Source of the DNA: Coemansia sp. RSA 487
Lineage: Eukaryota > Kickxellomycota > Kickxellomycetes > Kickxellales > Kickxellaceae
Length of the DNA stretch: 64,000 nucleotides
Reading direction: 5' to 3'
NCBI GenBank assembly: GCA_027577595.1
Contig: JANBRJ010000011.1
Location: 62,001-126,000, forward strand
This document shows, in pieces, positions 1-11,272 of the stretch. Below the pieces are notes generated by a model that saw nothing but the letters and a program-made list of their open reading frames with translations, was not told the DNA's origin and did no database searches. A program made the position numbers and the translations under genes. Each line of letters begins with the position of its first letter. Positions within the stretch are counted from its first letter, which is position 1.

Positions 1-42
1 GTCGCGTATAGACACAGAGCTGATATCAAATAGCTTTGTGGA

Positions 43-3000
43 ATGCAGGGCCAGCAACCAGGTAAACCAGTAGGGGCTCATGGCCTTACTCCAGTGGGGA
101 CTCCTAGCCGAACTCCACGTCAAACAAGCAAGGGTAATGCGCCGCCGCGTTTTAGCGCACCACAATTCCCAAAGACTGAAGGAAGAGCCCCACCTGCTCC
201 TAGCAATGAACCCCCACCCTCGACCTTTGCGGAGCGCGTATATCAAAGCACTGGAAGGCTGAGAGGCAAGACAGGCGCTCAGCCGATGTTCACGACTCCT
301 GGCCCATTGAGCCGTCAAGATATCAGTAACGGCACGATTCGATCTCCGCTTGTATCGGCCGGAACACCAGGTTCGCGTCTAGATAGCAGCTCTCTAGACC
401 TGAATGAGATTCTATCCCCAGCATCCAGACTAAATCGGCTTAGTAAGCCAGACAACAGCCCGTCTTTATCGCTGTTTGGATCGCCAGTAAGGGGACAAGA
501 AAGTGGTGCTAGTTTGGAGAAAAAGGCACCGTCTCCAGCCGATGCGAAGCTGAATTTGCGCTCGAATGGAACAGCTGGATCCAGGGACAAGGACAACAAG
601 GCACCAAGCTCTGCGATCCCGTCAACCGTTGTTGATCTGCCAAGCCAGCGTCTGTATGCGCTTGCTGTCCTTATTTTCTTGCTCGCATGGAAGACATATG
701 ATACTATTGATCTTTCTGTTGATTCAGAGAGAACTAGCTTATACTTGTTCCTAAAGTGGTGTCTTATTGACGCTGGTCTGTGGTATGCGTGCTACTGCCT
801 TCGGATCCCTAAAATGTCTATTGCCGCAAGGAAAATGCAGCTGCTGATTGCTCTGTCGGCATTTGTCAACCTGAACTTGTTCTTCCTTTCTTCAAGCATA
901 TTCATGCTGGCGGTCAAGCCGTTGGCAGTCAGTGTTGCGAGCACTTGTGTCCGCGCCATCAAGCAAATTCCTTTGGTCGGGCCACGTCTTGTCGGCGACA
1001 GCGACCTCCTTATCGATTCGTTTGAGCTTGACCATGAGCATATCCTGGGCCGTCACACGATCCACATCCTACCCCACAGCTTGGCACATATGAATCCAGA
1101 CTCCAAGGCATACTGCATCGATAGCAAGACTAGTGGGGCAGAGCCGTGGTACTGGAGCTACGTATCAGAGATCATCGGCCCATATCGCGAGAAGCAAACA
1201 AAGATACCGCTTCTTATTAATGGAACACGCCCCCAATCCATCACATACGCGTACACGCCCTTTGAAACTGGACAGCGGCAGATACGCACTATTAAGAACG
1301 TTGGAGCTATGCAAATTGAAACCACCACCATTTACCCCACGCTGACCAACTGGGCCATGGCTACGTACTATCTTCCAATCAGTGAAGTCGGCGTTTACGA
1401 GATCCATTCGGTCAAAGACGCGAAGGGTCTCGAATTCCGCACAGCGACGCATGCCCCAAAGACGGTCGTTGTTAGCTGCCCAAAGGCTCGACTGCAGTGG
1501 CGATCGGATACAAACCCTGACGACAGCTTTGTTGTCGGCGGTGACGGCCATGCAAGTATCTGCCAGCGCGTAGATACTGACGATGTAAGCAATGCGGTGT
1601 CTAGAACGGGGCTGTCTGATGGGCTTATCGAAGCGGTTGTCGAAGGATATGAGCCGATGGAGATGACGATCGTTCGTCTGGTCAACGGCCACCGTGAAGT
1701 TATTGGCCTTGACGGCATCCATCCACGCACTACCGAAGAAGTGCTTAAGGTTTCTGACGATCCCACCACCAAGAAGGAGCAGTTGGAGGAGATTAGAAAG
1801 TGGTCGCGGTTCCGCTCGCGCAAGTCTACCTATGTGATCAACGACACCTTCTTGCGGCCCGGTGAATACGTGTACAAGCTGGAAAGCGTAAGAGACTCAG
1901 CCAACCACACAGTCGCCTTGTCAGATTCCAACTCTGCCGGGATATTCAACAACAAGAAGGGCAAAGTCGGAAAAGCTACGTCGTATATGGCTCGTATTCA
2001 GGTACACCGCCGCCCGAGTATTGGCTGGTCGACCTCGCTCTTGCAGTCAGAGCTTCCGCTGCGGCTTTCCGACGATAGGCAGCGCAGCAGCAGCCATAAG
2101 CTCTCCTTGAATCTTTCTGGCCAAGCGCCGTGGACGGTTGAATACCTGGTTATTGACAATGCTGGCACAACACGAGAGACTCAAAAGTTCACGTCTTTAA
2201 AAGACGCCGTCATCGAAGCTACACGTGCTGGTGTTTACCAGCTGGTATCAGTCAATGATCAGCACTGCTCGGGACTGGTAGAGAGGACGAATATGACATT
2301 GGTTCATACGCAAAAGCCTGCGGTGAATGTGACGTCGGTACCCCTCACGGCTCACGAGTGTGTTGGTGAAATTGGTGCACAGGTAGACTTTGAGCTTTCT
2401 GGCAGACCTCCATTTGCAGTTCACTACCGTGAGTTTAACCTGCGCTTCCCTAATAGCAGACCCATTACTCGCGTTGTGCGCTCGCAGCAGCGCAGACACT
2501 CATTCAAGATCACCCCTGAGCTAGCCGGCACCTACAGATTCGAGTTTTTCCAACTCGAGGATGACAACTACCCAAGCGGCCTTCCCATTTCAACAACGAT
2601 CGAGCAGTCGGTCCATGCCCAGCCATCAGCAAAGCTCGACACTGTCGGTGGATACATACCACGCAAAATATGTCTTGGTCAGGTCCTCGAGCTCCCTGTG
2701 CGCCTCAAGGGACAAGGTCCATGGGAGCTGACATACAATGTTGTGCATGAAAACCGCCGTACTTCAAACACCATTAAGGACATCGCCAAGGAGAGCTACG
2801 CTATTGATCTTGGTGCGTTTGAGGCGCCAGGAGATTACACTGTGGAAATTGTTCAGGTCAAGGATGGGAACAGCTGCGCGCGCGACCTTTTGGACGTGTC
2901 TACCACGGTCACCGTACGCGAGGGTGGCCCGCAGGTCGGGTTCCAGTGCCCAGACGGAGGTATCAGGGTTCTTGACGGCGAGCAAGCGCGCATCCCTGTG

Positions 3001-4674
3001 CGTGTTTCTGGCGAGTTCCCTGTGGAAATCAAATATCGCAAGATCGGCGACACGACTGGGCATGTTTATAAAGCGGAGGTTTCATATGGTCCGCAAGGCG
3101 TGACAAAGGAGGACACTGTGCTTGCGTACGGCCCTGGCGAGTATGAGCTTGTCTCTGCAAGCGATATCTGCACAGGCACTGTTGACCCGCTTAATGCTCG
3201 TTGTCCAGTGCGTGTGGAGGCGAAGCCAAGTGCGTGGTTTATGACGGACGGATTGACACTCGGTGACGGTACTAACAACCAAGACAGAATCTGGCGCCTT
3301 GCAGAGGTTTGCGAGGGCTCGTCGTCGCCAGCCGTTTTTGAGCTGGGATTGAGTGGATCGGGGCCATGGAAGATCGAGTACAGTGTCCAGTATTGGTCTG
3401 CAAGCAATGTTCACAGCGGTGTTCCTGGCTATGAAGACCGTAGCAAAATGCACACCTCTGTCGCTCTACAGCCTAGCACTCTCAAGACCGAGTGCTGTGA
3501 CCCTGGGTTGTATCGGTACACGTTGCGCGGCGTAAGCGACGAGCGCTATCAGAGACTTCAACCACTAGCTGCAATTCGAAAGACAATAGCACCAGACGCA
3601 GGCGTGACAGTTGTGGAGCACCAAGTAACCCGGAGCCCTCGTGCAATGCTGCGTGCATACCTTCCTGACGGCACTCCTCTTAACGCAGCGTCGTCATCTT
3701 CGCGCTCGCACGGCCTTTTCAGCAGCAAACAGGCGACTGTTAAGCATTGCTTGGCGCCCGGCCAGTCCAAGGTTGAAAGCGATGCACAGACATGGGCCAG
3801 AGTCCGCGACCACCTGCCCGAGTTCCGCGTAGAGTTTGAAAAGGATGGCAAGCCACCATTCCAGGCGTGGGTTGAGGTATTCCCAGCAAGTGGGCCAAGT
3901 GAAGTTATGCATATTGACAACATCGATGGATACTCGCAAGAGGTTGTGCTTCCCGACAGCGTTGCTTCGCATATTGGACGGTACCACATGCGTCTTGTCA
4001 AGACGCGAGATACACGCGGCTGTGAGCACCAGATTGTTGATCCTAGCGAGGTTGGCCTTGGCCGTGCCGACGAGGACGGCAAGGCCATTGCTGGCGGCAT
4101 CGAGATCGAATACATTGAGGCCCCCAGTGCCCGGCCGGCATCAGCAAGCCCGGCAGCGAATCCATCGAGGGATGTATGCGTGGGCGACATTCTGGCGTTC
4201 GATTTGCGTGGACTGAACTCGTGGAACGTTGAGTACACATACAACAATATGCATCGCGCAATATCCGCAAACAAGCGGCTGTTCCGCCGCATTGCTGATG
4301 TACCTGGTAACTTTACTCTTACCCGCGTCTGCCATCGCTCTGCAAACGATTGTTGCAGCGAGTTTGACGATCTAAGCTATGCTGTGCACGATATTCCTCG
4401 GGTGCGCGTTAGCGGCGGCAAGGATGTGTACCAGGACATTCTTGAAGGTGACACTGGAAATATTCGCCTTGATCTTGCAGGCACGCCGCCTTTTACTTTT
4501 ACATGGCAGCGCCGCAGCCTTGAGCATGGTGGACATGACGGAAAAGGAAAAGTGCTTGAGTCGCATACAGTCAAGGATCTGAATGACCACGCATACACTA
4601 TCAATACGTCATCCGAAGGTACCTTTGAAGTAACCTTTGTACAGGATCGCTACTGCCAGTACCCAAAATCCTAG
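43..4674 (+). CDS. POM152: Nucleoporin POM152 (pore membrane ring)
   Basis: Single-exon frame of 1543 aa that fits the membrane nucleoporin Pom152, which anchors the nuclear pore in the pore membrane and forms its lumenal ring. The layout is diagnostic: a Ser/Pro-rich N-terminus of about 200 residues (nucleo-cytoplasmic), three hydrophobic segments at roughly residues 204-222, 232-255 and 264-288, then about 1200 residues of repeated Ig-like lumenal domains. Each repeat carries variants of a 'G.PPF/W.v.Y' strand followed by 'pG.Y....V.D..C'; examples are GQAPWTVEY, GRPPFAVHY and GTPPFTFTW. Yeast Pom152 is 1337 aa, so this one is slightly long. An in-frame TAG at 31-33 lies just before the ATG, which supports this start, although a short upstream exon outside the window cannot be excluded. 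Identification rests on architecture and repeat motifs. Confidence 0.88.
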   Translation: MQGQQPGKPVGAHGLTPVGTPSRTPRQTSKGNAPPRFSAPQFPKTEGRAPPAPSNEPPPSTFAERVYQSTGRLRGKTGAQPMFTTPGPLSRQDISNGTIRSPLVSAGTPGSRLDSSSLDLNEILSPASRLNRLSKPDNSPSLSLFGSPVRGQESGASLEKKAPSPADAKLNLRSNGTAGSRDKDNKAPSSAIPSTVVDLPSQRLYALAVLIFLLAWKTYDTIDLSVDSERTSLYLFLKWCLIDAGLWYACYCLRIPKMSIAARKMQLLIALSAFVNLNLFFLSSSIFMLAVKPLAVSVASTCVRAIKQIPLVGPRLVGDSDLLIDSFELDHEHILGRHTIHILPHSLAHMNPDSKAYCIDSKTSGAEPWYWSYVSEIIGPYREKQTKIPLLINGTRPQSITYAYTPFETGQRQIRTIKNVGAMQIETTTIYPTLTNWAMATYYLPISEVGVYEIHSVKDAKGLEFRTATHAPKTVVVSCPKARLQWRSDTNPDDSFVVGGDGHASICQRVDTDDVSNAVSRTGLSDGLIEAVVEGYEPMEMTIVRLVNGHREVIGLDGIHPRTTEEVLKVSDDPTTKKEQLEEIRKWSRFRSRKSTYVINDTFLRPGEYVYKLESVRDSANHTVALSDSNSAGIFNNKKGKVGKATSYMARIQVHRRPSIGWSTSLLQSELPLRLSDDRQRSSSHKLSLNLSGQAPWTVEYLVIDNAGTTRETQKFTSLKDAVIEATRAGVYQLVSVNDQHCSGLVERTNMTLVHTQKPAVNVTSVPLTAHECVGEIGAQVDFELSGRPPFAVHYREFNLRFPNSRPITRVVRSQQRRHSFKITPELAGTYRFEFFQLEDDNYPSGLPISTTIEQSVHAQPSAKLDTVGGYIPRKICLGQVLELPVRLKGQGPWELTYNVVHENRRTSNTIKDIAKESYAIDLGAFEAPGDYTVEIVQVKDGNSCARDLLDVSTTVTVREGGPQVGFQCPDGGIRVLDGEQARIPVRVSGEFPVEIKYRKIGDTTGHVYKAEVSYGPQGVTKEDTVLAYGPGEYELVSASDICTGTVDPLNARCPVRVEAKPSAWFMTDGLTLGDGTNNQDRIWRLAEVCEGSSSPAVFELGLSGSGPWKIEYSVQYWSASNVHSGVPGYEDRSKMHTSVALQPSTLKTECCDPGLYRYTLRGVSDERYQRLQPLAAIRKTIAPDAGVTVVEHQVTRSPRAMLRAYLPDGTPLNAASSSSRSHGLFSSKQATVKHCLAPGQSKVESDAQTWARVRDHLPEFRVEFEKDGKPPFQAWVEVFPASGPSEVMHIDNIDGYSQEVVLPDSVASHIGRYHMRLVKTRDTRGCEHQIVDPSEVGLGRADEDGKAIAGGIEIEYIEAPSARPASASPAANPSRDVCVGDILAFDLRGLNSWNVEYTYNNMHRAISANKRLFRRIADVPGNFTLTRVCHRSANDCCSEFDDLSYAVHDIPRVRVSGGKDVYQDILEGDTGNIRLDLAGTPPFTFTWQRRSLEHGGHDGKGKVLESHTVKDLNDHAYTINTSSEGTFEVTFVQDRYCQYPKS

Positions 4675-5213
4675 TGATGTTTTTTCAAAGCAACATTTCT
4701 TGTCTTTCTATTCTCTGATTCCCTTTTATTAGCTTGCCTTATCGACAAATAATAATAATAACAGGACTTTTTACAAGTAATGCTGGGTTCGGGAATAATT
4801 TACGATTAGTCTGGTCCTGCTTTTTCATTGTAATCAAAAACTGGTAATATATCATCGAGTATGAGCAACAAGACATTCAACGCAGTCTCAGTGTTAGCTT
4901 TTGATGAGTGCTTGCGCAAACATGTCTCGTTCTTTGGCGTTACCTATCCCGCCCATTTCATGGAAAGCATAGAAAACCGAGTGCATTTTATTCTGTGAAC
5001 GGAGATAGGAGAAATCAATGCGTTCAAACGTGTGCTTGTAAAGTCCGCGCATACGTGCGAAGCAGAAAAAGGAGGGAAAACGAACATAAATTGTTATAAA
5101 ACCCGCCTTCTTTTCAAAGTCCCATCTTTCTGTCAGTTGATATCACAATCGTCTGGATTTTTCATCAATTATTTTTCGCAAGAACTATTTTTTTTTTTGC
5201 TCAATTATCAAAT
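4675..5213 (+). promoter_or_regulatory. Intergenic spacer with TATA box before NmrA-like gene
   Basis: 539 bp between the POM152 stop and the next ATG. A TATAAAA box lies at 5095-5101, 113 bp before the ATG at 5214, followed by pyrimidine-rich sequence and a T-run just before the start codon. This looks like a core promoter with a short T-rich 5' leader. I see no other gene here; the small ORFs have no coding character. Confidence 0.5.
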
Positions 5214-6146
5214 ATGCCAAAAACTGTCGCAGTTATCGGAGCCACTGGCTTGCAAGGTGGTAGCGTTCTGCGCTCACTCCACGCAACCGGGAACTACAGA
5301 ATAATTGCACTTACACGCAGCACTTCAAGCGCATCAGCTAAGGCTCTAAAAGAAAAGTATCCAGATGTTGAGCTGGCTGCAGCAAACGCGGATGACATCG
5401 AGTCTCTCAAGAAAGCCTTTACAAACGTCGATATTGTGTTCGGCATGACCTCCTTCTCTGAGCCCGAGTTGCTAGACAAGATACACAATGGCAACACCAA
5501 TGCCGAGTTTGACCAGGGCAAGAACATTGCTGACGCTTCCATTGCTGCTGGAGTGAACACGCTTGTGTTCAGCACACTCCCATCTTTAAAGAAACTTTCA
5601 GGCGGCAAGTACCCCGGTGCTTTGCAATTTGAGGCCAAATATGATGTCGAAAACTATATCAAGAGCAAAGCAGACAAGATCCGTAGCGCCTTTATTCATC
5701 TTGGGTCGTACATGGACAACTTTATAAGGAATTCGCGTATCTCACCGGAGGATAATGAAACTGTTCTTTTCACCTTCCCACTCTCGCCAACTTACCGCTC
5801 TGCTTTCGTAGATGTCACTAACGACACTGGGGGCGTTGTATCTCATATTTTGGATCACTTTGACGAATTTGTTGGGAGATCCGTCGTGGTAAGCGGCAGC
5901 TATTACGAGATGCAAGATATGGTCGATGCGTTCACGAAGGCAACTGGAAAGCCTGCCAAGTATGTCCAAACTCCTAAATCTCAAGTGAGCAATAAGATGG
6001 TAGAGCATATGTTCGCAACCATAGACGAGTTTGGAAGCTATGCTAACGGGTCCGATTTCCTTGACGTCAACAAGCAAATGAAATACAATCATACCACACC
6101 CGAAGAGTTCTGGAAGAACCGCGGATGGGCTGGCCCAGCCAAGTAA
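5214..6146 (+). CDS. NmrA-like NAD(P)-binding family protein
   Basis: 310-aa intronless protein of the NmrA-like atypical short-chain dehydrogenase family. It opens with a Rossmann nucleotide-binding motif (VAVIGATGLQGGSVLRSL, residues about 5-22), then a basic/Thr-Ser segment (ALTRSTS) that typically contacts the cofactor phosphate. The 'FGMTSF' and 'TLVFSTLPSLKKLSGGKY' segments are typical of NmrA/HSCARG proteins. Family members are often catalytically impaired redox sensors (NmrA binds the GATA factor AreA; human HSCARG senses NADPH), so an enzymatic reaction should not be assumed. Length is normal. Its 3' end is 177 bp from the convergent TRAPPC8 gene. The start is supported by the immediate Rossmann strand. 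Confidence 0.85.
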   Translation: MPKTVAVIGATGLQGGSVLRSLHATGNYRIIALTRSTSSASAKALKEKYPDVELAAANADDIESLKKAFTNVDIVFGMTSFSEPELLDKIHNGNTNAEFDQGKNIADASIAAGVNTLVFSTLPSLKKLSGGKYPGALQFEAKYDVENYIKSKADKIRSAFIHLGSYMDNFIRNSRISPEDNETVLFTFPLSPTYRSAFVDVTNDTGGVVSHILDHFDEFVGRSVVVSGSYYEMQDMVDAFTKATGKPAKYVQTPKSQVSNKMVEHMFATIDEFGSYANGSDFLDVNKQMKYNHTTPEEFWKNRGWAGPAK

Positions 6147-6323
6147 ACCAACCCGCCAAGCTGACACATTGCGATATCTTTTCTTAATAATGTATTTTCT
6201 ATACTTTATACATGAGCAAGAATTAATTAACATTCGTGGCCTCAATGGCCAGAAATCGATATATTCAAAAAAAACAGTTTGAATAGAAAAAAAGGCATCA
6301 GTGACCAAGTAGGTTCAAACGTA

Positions 6324-9300
6324 TCACATGGCAGCGGTACTAGAGCCAACCGTTACAAAGCATGGCTGGTGTGGATACATGTCACATTCATAACTCTTTG
6401 AGCGGTATTGTGTGCTGCTAGAAAGGTCGTGCGTGATAGACGAAGATGCCTTGGCTGACAAGTGCCACAGGCTAGTGTCAATAACACCAGGCGAAAGACA
6501 TGATATCTTGGCACTTATCTTTGCCACTCCATGCGGATCAACCGTTAACGTGTATGTTGTTTCGCCGATCCATGACCATGACGCCCTCGAACCTGTCATC
6601 TCGAGATGAGCGCCATCAAGTGTACTCAGGTCCAGCTGGCTGGGCGAAATCAAATCCAGCGTAAAGTCATAGGCATAGCGCCAGGAATGGTTGTAAACAG
6701 ATATCATCACATCTACGTTATAGGGTGGCGATCCAGCACCTACAGCGTCTTTTGTCGGGCAAACCGACATGGACACATCAAGCGGCCGCTCAAAGCGGTT
6801 CAGTGCCGATGGTCTGTTTGCAATACTTGATATAAGCGTCTCTCGCTCCTTCGCCGTGTCTGCCAGCCATGTACGCGCAGCGCCCTCGGCAGGTGGATTC
6901 AGCGCTTCGTTGGCATAGTCGCATGGGATGCCAAGGTCAATACCGGTTATCGAGTGATGGCCCAAACGCCCTTCGCCTCCAATCTCCCTCCAGAAAAGCA
7001 CAAAGTCGACACTGAATGTCTCAAACAGCGGGAAGAGTGTTGGGAAATGCTGTGCTGGAATCAGGGGAAAGTTGGAACAAAGCATACTGCGACGTTTGTT
7101 CGCCTGGGCACGCATAATAAATCCTTGTAGCGACGAGTGTATGCAATCCACGCCCTGGGTGTTGAATGCGTGGTTGCTGTAAATAAGGTCGATAGAGCCG
7201 GGAGATGCAATCGGCTTTTCGCTCGAATAAATAAACTGACGCAGTGCGTTGACAGTGAACATTTCGGGCAGAGCCGATTGATCGAACGAATTTTTATATC
7301 CGTTTTCAGGCGTTTTATATGGCCGTGCTCTATAAACGAGATTGATGGTTTGCCGTGGCCCAATCCGAACAACCGTTTCCTCACTCTCGCCACTCAAGCC
7401 AGTCGTCGTTGGGGGCTGTGCAGACAGAGGAACAAGCTGGTAGTATCCACTAGAGAATGTAGTCTGCACAAGCTCCACATGCAGATCATGCCGTACATTC
7501 TCGACATCGACTCCCAGTATGCGTTCGTGTGGGTTTGTGATGCTAGGACGCATGAACGCATTGACCCTCAGCGACGGAGTGACAACAAGATCCACCTCAA
7601 AGGCGCGGGAGCGCATGCTGCACGAACTCTGGCCTGCTGCCTTTGCATTGCTTTCTAATCCTGTTTTGCCTGCACAAAGCGGCTCCAGTTTCGTACTTGC
7701 GCCAATGCATACTTTTAGCGCATGAGCGCCAACCCGATCTCCACGCAGCCACAGCGGTACTACACATGTGCTTTCAGGATCCAGCTGAGAAATAGGCACA
7801 ATATGGTGCAAGCTGCTCTCGTCGTTCGCCAGTTCCTGCGCTTCTTGGCCAATCAAGGTAAACGTCGATAGGTTGGAAAGAACATTTGGCACATGCAGTT
7901 TTTCAACATTCACTGCTGTCTCCGTGTAAACGTACACGGGATCTTGAATGACCTTGTCATCCGCTGTTAAATGAGGCGACTTTATATCAAAGAACGAGGG
8001 ATGCGAGAGCCAAAGCGCCATGCTTTTACAGGGGAGCGTGCCGCAGTTTTTAACACGCAAAGACACTTGGCACATTGATCCGCTCATAAGCGCATCAGGG
8101 AACTCTTCAAGAGCCATTTCCAGATGCGGTAGATTTGGATCTATGCAGAACCCAAGGGTTGTCTCTGGCGCATAAGTCACGCTCAGCCGCTGCTCCTTGG
8201 TATCGTTAAGGCGGCGTCCAGGGATTCTCAACGATTTGAAAGTCGGCAGAATGTCGCATAAAAGATAATTGGCGCCCAGGATAGAAAGCGATCCAGCACA
8301 CTTCGGAACAATTTGCACAGTTACCATCGCTGTCTGGCCGCCCTCCAGTATAACTGACTGCACGGTTGAGACCTCATACTTGGGTGATAATAACTCGCTC
8401 TCTGGCGGTTCGCCTGCCGGGTCAAACTTGCACTCTAGCGTAAAGTTATTAAGAGTGACCCCGATTGTCAGCGGATTGGACACGACCAGCAGCACCGCAA
8501 CAGACTCACCAACAGAGCAGCATCGGCCAGCCATACTATCATTGAACGCTGTGTCCGGTTGTGCAGGAGCTGATCCGCTTCTTGTCCATGTAAGCAGCCC
8601 ATCCTCGCCTTCAAGGTCCGGAGACATGATTATACGCGCCTGATGCGGATCTATTGCTGGGATAGAAAGCTCTACCAAAGGAGGTTTTGGACTTCCGCTG
8701 TCGTTGGCTTGGTCGCCATCTACCTGGCTTTCGCTGCTTTCCAAGAACAGTTGGAGTAGCTCTTGCAGGTACTTGGCCTGTAGCTTTGGAGGCACCTTAT
8801 CATCGCCCATAAGTGCCATGAAATACATGAAAGCCTCGTCATAGTGCTGTACAGCCATGCATTGGCGTCCAAGCTCGTGGTTGATGTGCGAGTCTATTGC
8901 TGTCCAGCTTGAGCACAACGCTGCGATCCTGCTTGCCGGATCATTGGTATGCTCAATCTTCTCCGGTGCTGACAACGCTTGCTTTTCAGCTGTAGCAGAA
9001 TCAAATTCTTCGCCCCTCCTAATATCTTTAACAGATGCGCCAAGTGTCAGATGTACAGCCCGCAGACATCTATACGCAAGATCGGGAATTCCGGCGCCCT
9101 GGTATGCCTGTGCTGCAACCATCGCATAGAACGAAAACTTGCGCATCTCTGGGCGAGGGTCGAACTTTAGGTACGCATAGGCAGCCTGCTCGTTCATCAA
9201 TGCAAACAGAGAAGCAACGCTTTCAGGAACTCGCAAGAGAGCGCCGGGCGCAAACGCGTATAGCCTGTGGTTTTTGAGCAGCTCGTAGTATAATATTATG

Positions 9301-10733
9301 CAGCGCACAGCCAAAAAATGCTGCTGCGTTTGCGTTTTGTACATGTACATGGATATCGCGTCTTCAAAGTTGCTGTCAAACTCGGCTTTTGTCGCGTGGA
9401 TCTCCATCATCAGCTTCGAGATGCCCACCATCTCTTGTGCGCCCGCATAGCACTTCCACGTCTTTTCAGACTGGAAATCGCGTCGTGCCACCTGATACAC
9501 CGACTGCGCAAACTTAAAGTCCTTTAGCATAAACGAGTAGTCTGCAAGCTTACGAAGCATTGCTTCGGGGGAGTCGTATATAAAGTATATATCGCCGTCG
9601 GCCCCTTTCATCGTGCTGCTTGTCTTTGTTGTGGCGCCGAAATAGCGCCGCCCAGCAGAGAATAGACGGCCCGTGATACCACGCCGTTGGTTTGCTGTTT
9701 TTTCGCTCAGGACCCGGATCATATACTGCATATGAGGGATAACGCTTTTCACCATTAAATGCTTCACTGAATCGCGCAAGGCAGCCACATCGCGCATGGT
9801 CATCATGGTTCCAAACATGCGCTCTGTCGGGGGATCCAACGGCTGTGTCGCCGAGTGGTAGCTAGACCATACGCTCGAGACCTTTGACCGGTCGTTGGAA
9901 TCGGTCCCTAAAAGATCGGTGTTTGAGTTTACCCGCAGCAGAGAACAGTTCTGACCAAACGCCCTGCGCACTTGGTCGAACTTTGAGTCAACAGTTTGCA
10001 GAATCGCCGTGTCGCGCTCATCATGCACCAGCATGTAATAGAACAGCGTATTCGGTCCACTAAAGCTCTGCGTTTGTACTTTGTTCGCTGTCTGATGCCT
10101 CTGGAGCTCGCGCAAAGTAGCGACCGGATCAGCTTCGGATCCCGAGACAACAAGCACGCATGCAACAGGATGTAGAAACGACTCATGTTCAGAGGCGTGC
10201 ATTTCGTTGATCCATTGCTGCCGAAACAATGTGTACCATGGCGCCCATGTGCTGATATCTCCTGTTCCAATAGCCTCCTTATCAACCCCAGTAGCACCTG
10301 ATACAAATGGCAGGTCTGCGGAATCGGTGTGGCCAACTATGCTCTTCTCAAGCAGTGTGTTTATTTCCGACGCCTCCAGTTGGTGCTGCCTTCCGATGCT
10401 GAAATTCGAAGTAAACTTTACACATATTTTGTCCAGAAAGTACGGCGCGCCCTGGCCGTCCTGAATTGTGACTAGACAAACATAGAATTCATGGTAAAAA
10501 AAAAGGCAAGGGGTTCAGATCATTAGTCTAGTGCATTTCGGGCCAAACAAAGCAACAGGCTTCAGAGAGTCTCTATGTCTACGTTGCTTACTTTGTGTGG
10601 AAACATCTTGGCCGAATGGAGCCAGCAGGTCAGCAAATGTGTCTAGATTGTTGACCTTGCAGACATTCTCAACGCTTGGTGAGGCAAGAATTAGAATGCG
10701 CGGGCAGAGCGCCTTTGCCACAAAGTCCTTCTT
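6324..10733 (-). CDS. TRS85: TRAPP-III subunit Trs85/TRAPPC8
   Basis: Large TRAPP complex subunit that directs the Rab activator TRAPP-III to autophagic and Golgi membranes. The main exon (6324-10471) is open for 1382 codons. It holds the TRAPPC8 core near its start: 'WAPWYTLFRQQW', 'HPVACVLVVSGSEAD', and a later block around 'MRDVAALRDSVKHLMVKSVIPHMQ', followed by TPR-like helices and C-terminal beta-rich domains. A first exon ends at 10592 and encodes the family N-terminal motif 'ILASPSVENVCKVNNLDTFA'. The intron 10472-10591 (120 nt, GTAAGC...TAG, phase 1) joins the two in frame, giving ...DVSTQ-I-TIQDGQG. The true start is unresolved: the exon-1 frame has no ATG up to 10814, and a possible acceptor (ggctcag) sits just before 10733, so a short upstream exon is likely. 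I ended the feature there. Confidence 0.85.
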
Positions 10734-11272
10734 CTGAGCCAACCCTGGCTTTGGTAATACTCGTCTGGACGCCAGTTTTACGAATTTATAAAGTAGTATG
10801 AAGATAAAGTACAAGCTACAAAAGGTTCTCTTGATGAGAAGCTAATTAACGCCAAATGCAAGCGTTGGACAATCGGGACAAATAAAGAAAATAGATATTC
10901 AAATTGAACGACACAAGAAGAAAAATAGAGTGCTGTCATCAAGAAGCATCAACACTTGTTTTTTTCAGGTCCAAAAAAAAAATTAATGCACAGGTGAGGC
11001 AAACATTTTTACTTTACCTGTTTGATGTACAAAAGTAAAAGCCTGGAAAATGTCGCCTCTAGAACAAACCAATATGTTTTATATGCAATTTAAAAATACA
11101 GATATAAATTAATAGAAAAATAAACACAAGTGTGTTTAGAATAGCCAAGGAGCGATATACATATAGAAGAGGGTGTATCAATTATGTTTGTGTATATGAT
11201 TTCAACCCCGCATCGTATATCGTGTGTATAAAGTTAAGTATCGGAACGGATCCATCGTCCTCGACAATGTAC
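10734..11272. other. Spacer upstream of TRAPPC8, 3' of MFS gene
   Basis: AT-rich stretch that should contain the missing first exon and promoter of TRAPPC8 (minus strand) and the 3' end of the MFS transporter transcript. I found no convincing ATG-plus-donor pair for TRAPPC8 here and no other gene. Confidence 0.4.
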
